From the NCBI RefSeq assembly GCF_964204645.1, contig NC_134030.1, forward strand, positions 1,775,855 through 1,839,854: a stretch of 64,000 nt of DNA, written 5' to 3'. The DNA comes from Tubulanus polymorphus. Lineage: Eukaryota > Nemertea > Palaeonemertea > Tubulaniformes > Tubulanidae. Positions within the stretch are counted from its first letter, which is position 1. The number at the start of each line of letters is the position of its first letter. Made by a program: the position numbers and the translations under genes. The notes under the pieces are model-generated. The model saw nothing but the letters and a program-made list of their open reading frames with translations. It was not told where the DNA came from and did no database searches. Positions 22,501 through 59,714 of the stretch are shown here, piece by piece.

Positions 22501-23301
22501 CCGGACAGCTTAAATCGATTCGGGGGATAATAATCTTTGTGATATTGGGCCCTAACCGAGAAGTGTCCAATTACCAAAAGAACAGTAACAGGAGACACGC
22601 TGAAACTCTAAAGTGAAATTAATTCATTTCTAATGATTTATCCACCAGGACAAATTTGGATTCATAACTGTATTAAACAAACTGGGAGACTTCTTCACCC
22701 CGAGCTATTGTTAAAACTGTTGTTTGTTTTTTTTTTTGGTATTTTCTCAGGGATGGCCGCTGAATTTGCGAATGCGATTGGCGCTCGAAAGTTGGTACTC
22801 ACACATTTCAGTCAACGTTACAGATCAATCTCTGAAATAATTCGAGTACGTTTTTTATACGCTTAAATCCTAGGTTTCATTTCACACAATTTGTTATCAT
22901 AAATACGGAGTGGTGTTAAATCTTAAGACTGGTCTTACGTTTCTAGATTGGCTATAGAACCAAAATGGTCTTAAATTCATAGATTGGCTATAGAACCAAA
23001 ATGGTCTTAAATTCATAGATTGGTTATAGAACCAAAATGGTCTTAAATTCATAGATTGGCTATAGAACCTTAAAACCCGAGCCCGAGTCATAGAAATCAG
23101 AATTGAAGAATTCATCTGTATTTATATTGTAATGATTTGTTATATGTTGTCCGCACTGTGTTTCAGGATGGCGATGATAGCGTACAAACACTGGTCGATG
23201 AAGCTCAACTCGCGTTTAATGGCGAAGAAGTTATCGCTGCAGATGATTTCATGGTTTTACCGATCCCGCGTAGAAAAACTATCGAGGAAAACAATTCCTG
23301 A
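19589..23301 (+). CDS. ELAC1: Short-form tRNase Z (ELAC1), 8 exons, 363 aa
   Basis: Metallo-beta-lactamase-fold endonuclease that trims tRNA 3' trailers; ELAC1-type enzymes are also reported to process tRNAs cleaved during ribosome rescue. Exons: 19589-19667, 19992-20110, 20510-20698, 20930-21024, 21403-21601, 22127-22307, 22751-22845, 23167-23301; total 364 codons with stop, the same protein length as human ELAC1 (363). It starts [18 protein letters not shown]. The zinc-binding HLHGDH is at residues 61-66, followed by ILGD and [20 protein letters not shown] and LTHFSQRY with the last metal-site His at about 306. All key residues are present. Intron 5 looks U12-type. Confidence 0.96.
19698..19860. 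mobile_element. Probable hAT-type MITE fragment
   Basis: The right end CCTGGATCCACCCCTGG and an eroded left end CGGATCTAGGG are inverted copies of the CAGGGG(C/T)GGATCCAGG end common to animal hAT-like elements. Interior AT-rich and noncoding. In ELAC1 intron 1. Confidence 0.5.
21602..22126 (+). other. Putative U12-type intron of ELAC1
   Basis: The donor reads GTATCCTTAA, matching the minor-spliceosome 5' site GTATCCTT. About 20 bases before the acceptor (GTTGAATAG) lies TTCCTTCAC, one base from the U12 branch-site consensus TTCCTTRAY. Splicing here restores [15 protein letters not shown], which aligns with the human protein; the neighbouring alternatives do not. The intron also carries a tRNA-like sequence. 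Confidence 0.75.
21848..21925 (+). mobile_element. tRNA-like sequence, probable SINE head or pseudogene
   Basis: An A-box-like TGGTCTAGTGGTAAGC and a B box GGTTCAAGTCC are correctly spaced. The anticodon stem has a mismatch and an undersized loop, and no acceptor stem pairs, so a working tRNA is unlikely. It lies inside the U12-type ELAC1 intron. Confidence 0.5.
22914..23075. repeat. Tandem derived from family-A MITE interior
   Basis: Repeats of about 51 bp with ATAGATTGGCTATAGAACC and AAAATGGTCTTAAATTC, the same words found inside family-A palindromic elements. In the last ELAC1 intron. Confidence 0.8.
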
Positions 23302-23448
23302 TAATATTCATACATAGAACTAGAATTAAGAAATATTTTCGGATCCAGTTTAGAATATGAAATAACTGAAATAACTGATATAAACAACTGATTGAACTGT
23401 TACTGATCCTAACTTACAGCTGCTCAAACTCTGTTACACGATTGTTTC

Positions 23449-23454
23449 AATAAA
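23449..23454 (+). terminator. ELAC1 poly(A) signal
   Basis: AATAAA about 148 bases after the ELAC1 stop codon, with another overlapping AATAAA-like site 8 bases on. Confidence 0.75.
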
Positions 23455-24006
23455 AGTAATAAAGTTTATTTTTATCTACATTCTGTTTTCTATTTTGCGT
23501 GATTTGTATCAAGCACAGAGACTTTTCACAATTTAGAGTGAATGAATAAAACCAGTTTCGATGACCAACCCTGGTATGATCAGTTGAGGTATAAAAAACG
23601 TAATTAACTGATGAGGGTGGCCAATGCCGGTTCAAGGCAAACATTTCCTGCGTGAAATAAAGTTATCTAATCTTATCTTCTTTTGGAATGGAAAAAATAA
23701 CTGTCTCACTAAATAACGAGATGAGTAGTAATTAATAGGTTGAACTAATCTATTAGACGCACGAGTTTTCGCTAGTGAAAATAACTTATTGACTGCATTG
23801 TACCCGGCCGCCCCGGCAGTGCTGGAGGGCCTAAAAATATGAAATATTCACAGGAAATGTTGGCCCCCTTTGAAGTTGCAGCATCTGTTTTGCGTCCGAT
23901 GATATCTTTGATTTTGTGTAATTACCCATCATCAGGGCCACCCGTTCCAAGTGAATGAGTAACGGTCAATGCCGAAGGCAGACACTAATTAGAGTGGTCT
24001 CCCTAG

Positions 24007-24173
24007 ACCGTGCGGTGCTGCCGCTATGCTAAACGTTACCGGGATTTTCATACACTAACGCAAGTCGACTCTGGCAATCTAGAGTGTAGGACAGCTCGTC
24101 GATTGCCAGAGTAGACTTGCGTTAGTGTATGGAAACTCCGCTAACGTTGCGCATAGCGGCAGCACCGTACGGT
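24007..24173. mobile_element. Long palindrome (about 72-bp arms)
   Basis: The left arm beginning ACCGTGCGGTGCTGCCGC mirrors the right arm ending GCGGCAGCACCGTACGGT. The arms are interrupted by a spacer of about 21 bases and carry CATACACTAACGCAAGT in inverted orientation. Both sides are flanked by TAG. Reads as a foldback-type nonautonomous element; family unknown. Confidence 0.8.
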
Positions 24174-24838
24174 ATAGTGATACAATACATCGATCCTTAG
24201 CTCGTTAAGTTTCGGGTTGCTCGAATCGCTTGATTCTGGCAGTTGTAAAGAATCGCTTCGCATCGCAAAGCTGACCTGCGCATAACCGCCTTAGATGCAT
24301 TCAGTCCAAGGACCATGAGTTTCTTTTCCTTTGATACAGAATTCCATCTCCTCAAATAGAAAACTCTCCTAAGAAATAACTTATAAACATCCAAATCAAG
24401 ATTTATTTCATTGGTAGATATTTATATTTCTTTATTCAATATTTCATAATTTCATCCAAGTAAAATATGAAAAAAACAATTCAGAATGACATGAATAATG
24501 TCGCACTTGGAGGGGGGGTTGCGCGAGGGAGAGGATGGGGTCATACGATTACATCGTAACAAAAATGAGAGAAAGAGAACAATATTTTGTAACAAAAATC
24601 TATACACCATAATAATAATAATCATTGATCTTTCATTCCTTGAATGAAATGAAAAGAAATTAAACAGTTTTTGATTTTTACTCAATTCTTCGTTTTTTGA
24701 TTTTAAATATAACTAAGTAAAGCCATAAATCGCTTGTGTTTGTTTAACTTACAAAAAGACATGATCAATAGAAACTTGAGAGACAGAATCAAATTCACCA
24801 GAGTCTAAAATATCCAGACTAAACCTGCCCTGTAATTA

Positions 24839-25080
24839 CAGATGACATGCTGACCTGCCTGTTATTACAGGCTGACATGCTGACCTGCCTGTTATTACAG
24901 GCTGACATGCTGACCTGCCTGTTATTACAGGCTGACATGCTGACCTGCCTGTTATTACAGGCTGACATGCTGACCTGCCTGTTATTACAGGCTGACATGC
25001 TTGACTGCCTGTTATTACAGGCTGACATGCTGACCTGCCTGTAATTACAGACAGACATGCTGACTGCCTGTAGACTACAG
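24839..25080. repeat. 30-bp minisatellite, about 8 copies
   Basis: Near-identical units containing CTGACATGCTGACCTGCCTG and TTATTACAG. The 10-codon period keeps several frames open. Intergenic or chimaerin 3' UTR. Confidence 0.95.
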
Positions 25081-25869
25081 GCTGACAGCGACAGGCTACT
25101 GACAGCATGATATTCAATGAGAGATCATTATTGATTTCTATAATAAACCAGTTATCATAGTTTATATATTTGAGCAAGATTGACAATTTCCCCTGCCTCC
25201 CTACACCTCTATATCACCCCCCCCCCCGGCTCCCCCCCCCCCCACGGCTGGTTCCTACTAATCCTTGAGCAATCATTGATTAAAACATACAGTTTTTAAG
25301 CCCTCATTTCATACATGTTTATTATGTCTTATATTCATTTAAACTACCCCCGATTTGGAACCAGCCATCTTACAAACAGCCCAACCGCATTAACCCTTCT
25401 CAAATGTATCCCTCCCCATCTTATAGAATCCTATAAATTCTGAATTTATTGTCATCTTTATGCTTCAAATCTTGTCTTCATTAAAATGTCATAAATCCTG
25501 AAATAGTGACTAAATATGTACACGTTATTATGAGGTTGACTTGCCTCATTTAAAAGACTGATCGCGCGATAGAGGCTGCTAGCGTTGTTACTAGGCGTAC
25601 ACACTCGTGTACATAGTTCTAGTTACATATCATTCGAGAATCTCAATATAAATCAAAATAATCAATGAAAATTCAACATGAGACAGAGATAGGTAGAGAG
25701 GGGGAGAGATGGGAAGAAGGGCGAAGCTTTTTCTGCAGAGCGCTACAAGCAATCTTATCTATAATTTGCATACAATTTACATCATAAGAGTATTATCATT
25801 TAATCATCGTCATTCATTGCATAATAGAATTATCATCTACTTATAAAAAAAAACTGAATAATAGTAAGT

Positions 25870-26500
25870 AGTAGAACATGGTAGCACTGCTGTGATTGGT
25901 CACTGCACTGGTAGCACTGCTGTGATTGGTCACTGCACTAGAAAGGTAGCAGTGCTATGATTGGTCACTGCAATGGGCAGGTAGCACTGCTGTGATTGGT
26001 CAATGCACTGTCAGCAGTGCTGTCAGTGGTCACTGCACTGAGCAGGTAGCATGGCTGTGATTGGTCACTGCACTGGTAGCACTTCTGTGATTGGTCACTG
26101 CACTGGTAGCAGTGCTGTGATTGGGCACTGCACTGTCAGCAGTGCTGTGATTGGTCACTGCACTGGGCAGGTAGCATGGCTGTGATTGGTCACTGCACTG
26201 GTAATATTGCTGTGATTGGTCACTGCACTGGGCAGGTAGCACTGCTGTGATTGGTCACTGCACTGGTAGCAGTGGTGATTGGTCGCTGCACTGGTAGCAC
26301 TGCTGTGATTGGTCACTGCATTGTCAGCAGTGCTGTGATTGGTTGCTGCACTGTCAGCAGTGCTGTGATTGGTCACTGCACTGGTAGCACTGCTGTGATT
26401 GGTCACTGCACTGTCAGCAGTGCTGTGATTGGTCGCTGCACTGTCAGCAGTGCTGTGATTGGTCGCTGCACTGTCAGCAGTGCTGTGATTGGTCACTGCA
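25870..26500. repeat. 30-bp minisatellite, about 21 copies
   Basis: Units of the type GCTGTGATTGGTCACTGCAC alternate with GGTAGCACT, GTCAGCAGT or GGCAGGTAGCA spacers. Each unit carries ATTGGTCA, close to an inverted CCAAT box (ATTGG), so the array offers about twenty CCAAT-like sites. Multiple-of-three period explains the ORFs here. Confidence 0.93.
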
Positions 26501-26779
26501 CTGGTCTCACCATGGATGGAAAAGACATTCATTGTTATATAAGTTGTACATACGTATAATAGAGAAGCAGCAGAAATTGAATTCAAACAGTCGACTTGAC
26601 TAGTTATATAAACACTAGGGGGCAGTACTGGTCAGAGAGCACAACTGGAGCACATTAGTTGTTAGTTAATCCTTGGAGAAATACTCCAACTTCAGAGTAA
26701 CACATTTATCTCAGTTTATGTCACGTCCTCCAATTTCATTATCATATCCAACGGACTGCTGAAGCAGTGAATGCAGTTC

Positions 26780-26990
26780 AACTGGAGCATCAGTATATAT
26801 CACCAGTCCCCTGACTTCGGAGTTCTCCGATATTCCACAATTCTGATAATCCACGTTTATAACTGGAGCGTGATATATCACCAGTCCCCTGACTTCGGAG
26901 TTCTCCGATATTCCACAATTCTGATAATCCAAGTTTATAACTGGAGCGCGATATATCACCAATCCCCTGACTCCAGAGTTCTGTTCGTCC
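26780..26990. repeat. 78-bp tandem, about 2.7 copies
   Basis: Units containing CACCAGTCCCCTGACTTCGG and AACTGGAGCG with 78-bp spacing. Just downstream of the chimaerin stop codon. Confidence 0.88.
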
Positions 26991-27143
26991 GAGTCACTGC
27001 TGGAGAGATAACTAGAGACCGACTGAAGCCTCCAGTCTGATGTGGAGTAGCTGCTGCTACAAGAGGTAACCGGTTCAAGCAGTTTCTTGTCTTTTTTTTC
27101 CCAAAATTCAGCAAATGATTTTTGTCGTTTGTAATTACACGTT

Positions 27144-38372
<11,229 letters not shown>

Positions 38373-38879
38373 AGTTTATAGTGATGGGGCTATCAGTTAT
38401 CACTGACTGACTCACTCTCGCCTCACTCAGTCGTCACACCATACAGATACCGGGGGATGATCTCTACCGGACCGGGTCGGTTTGTTTAAATCTCAACTGT
38501 CAATCAAACTGATGATGATGAAATAAGAATCCACTGAATCCACTGATAAATCACTGATAAGACGACGTTCTTCACTGGGCGTCACAGGACCTGGCGCCTG
38601 CCATCGACACCTTCCCGGGACTCGTCATGCCACGTGTAATCCTTTAAAAGTGAAAATCGATTGCTAAGAGTCACTGGAATGTCGGGTAGTGGTATATTAT
38701 ATTGGTTAAAGTCAAATAAATGTATAATAACCCTTTTATGCTGGTTTGTTGTTTCACAATACCTAATTCTGCGTTAAAAGGAAATTCGTACGGTTTTGGA
38801 AGATATCGAAGGTATCAAATTGAATTGTATTGAATTGAATTGTATTAGTATGTAGTAAGCACAGGGAAGTGAGTAGCTA

Positions 38880-38960
38880 GGGTTAGGGATTCGAACCCGA
38901 TCTGTCAAGTGAAGCGCGCGCTGAAATCGTGGTTCGAATCCCGATTAACGGAGCGAGCTT
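38880..38960 (+). other. tRNA-like fragment with two B-box-like words
   Basis: GATTCGAACCC and GGTTCGAATCCC lie about 47 bases apart, between the divergent chimaerin and aralar starts. There is no A box in good position or pairing acceptor stem. Probably a SINE relic. Confidence 0.35.
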
Positions 38961-39104
38961 AAAAAAAAAGATAAAAACGAAAAACCCGAACGAACGAGCA
39001 AATGAGATTATACGACTGCGACCTATCTAATGTTTACTATGACCTGGGCGCCTGTCTGCTATGACCCCAGCTGAGGTCACAGATTGCACGTGAACATTCA
39101 AACT

Positions 39105-39150
39105 ATTAGCCAATCAGCGCTCGATTCTCTCATGAACACCGTAATTCAAG

Positions 39151-39160
<10 letters not shown>
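39105..39160 (+). promoter_or_regulatory. Aralar proximal promoter: CCAAT and YY1-like start
   Basis: A CCAAT box in AGCCAATCAGCG lies about 40 bases before the start codon. The ATG is embedded in CAAGATGGCAGCC, matching the YY1 form AAGATGGCGGC often found at TATA-less animal promoters just inside the transcript. Only 778 bp separate this ATG from the divergent chimaerin ATG at 38372. Confidence 0.5.
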
Positions 39161-55029
<15,869 letters not shown>

Positions 55030-55559
55030 ATTCGTCACCGCGACGACAATGACTATTATTAATAAAAACATTGTGAGTAGTAGATCTCACCCGGCCCGCC
55101 TGCCCGCCCGCGCCCGACCGCTTCACGTAGAGAGCTTACCGACTGTGATTATTGTAGTTACCGTGGTTACCAGTGTATCCGGAGGAACTATACCGCGTAT
55201 TGTCATCCATCCAGCTACATCAGTAACAACTGTTCGTGTCATCTCAGTAGCAACGCGTTGCGCCCGACGATAACGGTTGTCATTGTTGTCAGCGGTGTGA
55301 AACACAATGAAGATCTGTTCAACGATGTTTAGTATGAATGAAAGAGCGAGGCGGCTGAATTCTCCTCCCCGGATTATCAATCACTCCCCCTCCCTCTCCC
55401 CTCCCTCTCTCCTCCCTCTCCCCCTCCCTCCCTCACACTGTATGGTGTGAACAGTGTAACTACTGTAGGCAAACATTCAATGCATTCTATTAGAGATATT
55501 TAATATGATGTAGATATTCACTAGAATTATGTACAGTATGATATAAGACAACTTTACAA

Positions 55560-56300
55560 TGATAATATAGAGACTCAGAGTTAGACTCTGTGTCCTGATT
55601 CACAAGTCAGACTTGGAGAAGACTCTGTGACCAGAGTCTCTTATCTGACTTAACAGTCAGACTCAGAGTTAGACTCTGTGTCCTGATTCACAAGTCAGAC
55701 TTGGAGAAGACTCTGTGACCAGAGTCTCTTATCTGACTTAACAGTCAGACTCAGAGTTAGACTCTGTGTCCTGATTCACAAGTCAAACTTGGAGAAGACT
55801 CTGTGACCAGAGTCTCTTACCTGACTTAAGAGTCAGACTCAGGGTTAGACTCTGTGTCCTGATTCACAAGTCAAACTTGGAGAAGACTCTGTGACCAGAG
55901 TCTCTTACCTGACTTAAGAGTCAGACTCAGAGTTAGACTCTGTGTCCTGATTCACAAGTCAGACTTGGAGAAGACTCTGTGACCAGAGTCTCTTACCTGA
56001 CTTAACAGTCAGACTCAGAGTTAGACTCTGTGTCCTGATTCACAAGTCAGACTTGGAGAAGACTCTATGACCAGAGTCTCTTACCTGACTTAAGAGTCAG
56101 ACTCAGAGTTAGACTCTGTGTCCTGATTCACAAGTCAAACTTGGAGAAGACTCTGTGACCAGAGGCTCTTACCTGACTTAAGAGTCAGACTCAGAGTTGG
56201 ACTCTGTGTCCTGATTCACAAGTCAAACTTGGAGAAGACTCTATGACCAGAGTCTCTTACCTGACTTAAGAGTCAGACTCGGAGAAGACCTGACTCAAGA
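55560..56300. repeat. 88-bp minisatellite, about 8 copies, hairpin-forming
   Basis: Units contain AGTCAGACTCAGAGTTAGAC, TCTGTGTCCTGATTCACAAG and GAAGACTCTGTGACCAGAGT. Each carries AGACTCTG-TGAC-CAGAGTCT, a hairpin with an 8-bp stem. It begins about 530 bp after the aralar stop and could be transcribed in the 3' UTR. Confidence 0.93.
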
Positions 56301-58975
56301 ATCAGGTAGATATATTCGGTATAGAACCCCCGCCCTTCTTTACCATCTGTGTGATCCTATTCCCTGCTTAGATTTGTTACATTTATTTATAAAGAATTCT
56401 TCGAGTAGAAATGATTGTTTAGTTAGAATTGAATGGATTGAGCTTGATTAGGGGACAGGGGATTGTTCGCATACAAAATTAGAATATTACAGTAGTAATA
56501 ATATAACACGATAAAATGTATCAGAGTTTAGGGGATTACGGTAATTTGATAATAAGTTTAGGAAGATTTTCTGAATTTCTCGAGTTCCACTCCATATTAT
56601 TTTCTCTTGTAACCTTCCTAGCTTAACGTGTAAAAGTAGAGACGATCTTTCAAACGAGCTTAAACTGGATTTCAACTTGAACAAACTTATTTTACACATG
56701 ATTTGGATTACCGGTAAGCAAGTTTGATTGCTGTATCTAACTACAGCAGACTGCGTGTTTCTAGGATTGTCAGGTGCCCTGGACTCAGCTTGCCTTGGAG
56801 TCAATTGCCTTGGACTATCATGCGTCCTGACAAAAATCTTTACAACTACCCTACCCCAATTCATGCGATAATGACCCATCGTCGCTCCAACTGCCCCGCA
56901 GTTCACTTGCCTGACTGGTACCGCGAGATCCATGGCACCGGCGCAGTCTACTGTTAAAGAATTATTTTGCTACGCAATATTTGAATAAGTAAAGATACCG
57001 TAGAAAATTTGTAAATGAAATATTTGAAATTTCTATTGATGATTTTTCTTTTTAATCGACTCAATCATAAAAACTTGTAACATCATCACAGAATATTCTA
57101 CGCAAAGAGTGAATAGATATTGTTTTGTGTGTGTAGATAATACAGCGGGTAATTTATTAAAGAGTTCTCTCAATGGGAACTCTCTGCTCTCTCTCTCACT
57201 CTCTCTGAACTGGGAGTTCACGTGTTTGTGCCAAAAAGAATTAATTGCAAGCAGCTGTGAATTTAGGATCTCCTCTAAAAAACCCTCATGAGACCCAGAG
57301 CCTTACTGGGTCCTGGATTATCTCATTTGAGACAAAATTTCCGAATAGTGTATTTTGTCTCAAATTTAATGAAAATTTAGGTGATTGAAGCGCGGTAACC
57401 CAGTGCCACCTGGTGGATTTTTGCTGAATCTTCGCTTCCCTCAGTAGCGTTGCCGGTATCCCATTTAACAACTTTAAAGTCAGTCAGTAACCTGTCCGTC
57501 ATTTAGCCTCACAATCGGATATTTTCACAATCCGAATATAAGAGCTTACCAACGATGATTCATGAAAAACTTTAGAGACCTATCTTAAGATTGGACTTAA
57601 GTTACAACTACTGTGGAACTGGGTCGCGTTGTTTTAGTGGAAAATAAGATTATAAATTATTATATCTACTACGTATATTAGAGAGCTCTTTACTAATGAA
57701 TTACTTAAAAAGAAAATATGTAATAAATAAAAGTTAGGTATAATTAATTAGTACTGTGCTGTTTTAACGATAGTTTAGAGTGTAGAGCCTCTCGTTTATT
57801 AAGATTTATTTGTTTTTTGTAGAGATATAAATGTTATTTCAGTGCATTGTCATGACACGCGAAATACTTTGTACAAAATTTTAAATCTGGTTACAAAATA
57901 AAATTTATTACTTTACGGATTTTTTCGTGCGTATTTTTAACTTTTTCTAGAAGAGTTTTAGGACAATGGATTCGAACTCTTGACCTCCGACCAGCAAGCG
58001 GCGACCAGCGATTTCTACAGATATTGATTCAAACCCTGAATATTTGACAACGAAGCGTATCCACAATCCTCAAAGGACTCTGATAAAGATGAGCTGTCTT
58101 CAAGGGAGGTCCTTTATCCACAACCCTCTCTAGTATAGAATGAAATAAGTTAAACTGACGAAATCCACATCATGAAAAACCAAAATTTCAAATATTGAAT
58201 TCATACTCAACTTTTTTATTCATTCTTTATCAAACATATCTTTATTTCACGCTTTGAATTCGACAAAAATTCACGAAAAGAATTTTTTTTAATATACGAT
58301 GACATTAAACGTAGAAAAACAAGGCATCATCACGCACAGTAATAATGAGTGAAATATTGAACACATGACGGTACCGTAATTACAGTTTCACTTAATTACT
58401 AACTCAAGTTAAATCATCGTCAGATAAATCGTCAAATTACTGAAGTCATCTCTATCTTTGGGTACCAACTTATATATCCAAATCAATTTGCCAAGTGTGC
58501 GATAAATCATCACTTTTTCCACAGCAGTCCCCAAAATAATGAGTTAGGCTAAACAAAAATGATACCTTGTTTCTCCGCAGCGGCCGGGTCATTTTTGTAA
58601 AATATGATAAAATTTATAAACAGTTCATTTCTATAGCGGCCAGGTCTGTAATGGTAAAATTTATCACGATTTTAAAAAAAGTAATGTATAGGGTAGATAG
58701 GCGGCCGGCCGGGTCAACATTTAAGCTCAGCAGAGCGGAGAAACAAGGCATCAATTTTGTTTTGCCTTATCTGAGGTTGAATGACCATTAAAGACTCCTC
58801 TTAATTCGAAACAATGAGGACGTATTAATGTTTGTTCTCGAGTAGTTGGGCGTGATACGTCTTATAGATAATGGAATTTAGATCTCATTCTGTTGCAGAA
58901 AGAGTTCAAGTTAAGAGGAGTCAGTTGACTGTATTTTACTTCAAGCAATTTAACGAAGCACTAAAACGATTGTGC

Positions 58976-59231
58976 CCCAGCAAGGGCAGATCTAGGATAT
59001 TTGGAAGGTATTTCTCGGATAAAGTAACGAAGTCAAAAACCTCTATTGGGTATTCCTCTTGGTTCCACCCGCGGTATTGGATATTTTTGGAGAAATACAT
59101 CTGAAACGTTGCAATCGCCGAGAGGATGAGCATCAAATTTACAGGTTAACAATATCAGTCTTGACGAAAAGGGCCATCACAATGGGACCTTCCCGAGAAC
59201 ACCCCCTAAATCCACCAATCCACCCCTGCCC
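58976..59231. mobile_element. Possible hAT-type MITE
   Basis: Left GGGCAGATCTAGGATATT and right CCTAAATCCACCAATCCACC, followed by CCTGCCC, form imperfect inverted ends of the GG(C/T)GGATCTAGG type. Interior noncoding. Confidence 0.45.
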
Positions 59232-59714
59232 AGCGAAGAGGAAGATAATATAAGATACTCATTTGATGAGTCAAACTACATGTAGTCGATGGAAGCACAG
59301 AAAGAATATCGGTTTTCATGGTGCTCATGATTCAGCATCACCTCAGGTGATGACGACTCTACTGGATTTAATACAATTAACAAACGTTACCACCATATTC
59401 TGGTAGAGCTTCAAAATCAGTTACAAAAATACGCATTTTACAAATATCATTAACAGAAAAAAACAGAGCAAATAAGTCCAGACCATTGAGGTGATGATAG
59501 TGTGAAAAGAGAGAGAGAGCATTTTATAAAGTATTTCTAAGCACAGAAATGGTGGAAAAATTTCTAACCATCTCCAACAACCTCCCACCCCCACACCACA
59601 TATAGACAAACTCCCACCCACCCACACCACTTGCAGCAGAATACTTTATAAAGAGCCTCCTCCGTGAAGTGAGAGCACAGATTTTTACAAACAATCACTC
59701 GTTGTGAAGTAAGA

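Larger units (their letters stand above)
23302..27143. other. Intergenic repeat-rich region, ELAC1 to chimaerin
   Basis: The two 3' ends converge here. It holds a palindromic foldback (24007-24173), three minisatellites (24839-25080, 25870-26500, 26780-26990) and C-runs near 25210-25245. Every long ORF in it coincides with a tandem array. Part could be the chimaerin 3' UTR. No conserved protein seen. Confidence 0.6.
55030..59714. other. Intergenic region between the convergent aralar and HAT1 genes
   Basis: No conserved exon seen. It contains an 88-bp array (55560-56300), a CT-rich tract (55380-55440), a dispersed element shared with about 17700-17780 (near 57475-57545), a tRNA-like minus-strand B box near 57970, a reversed copy of the 97-bp repeat (58395-58505) and a MITE (58976-59231). 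An AATAAA at about 57898 is a possible distal aralar signal. Confidence 0.55.

Noticed and set aside
24819-26586. ORFs of 65-143 codons with repetitive peptides
   Set aside because: Produced by 30-bp tandem units whose length is a multiple of three; no splice context or conservation.
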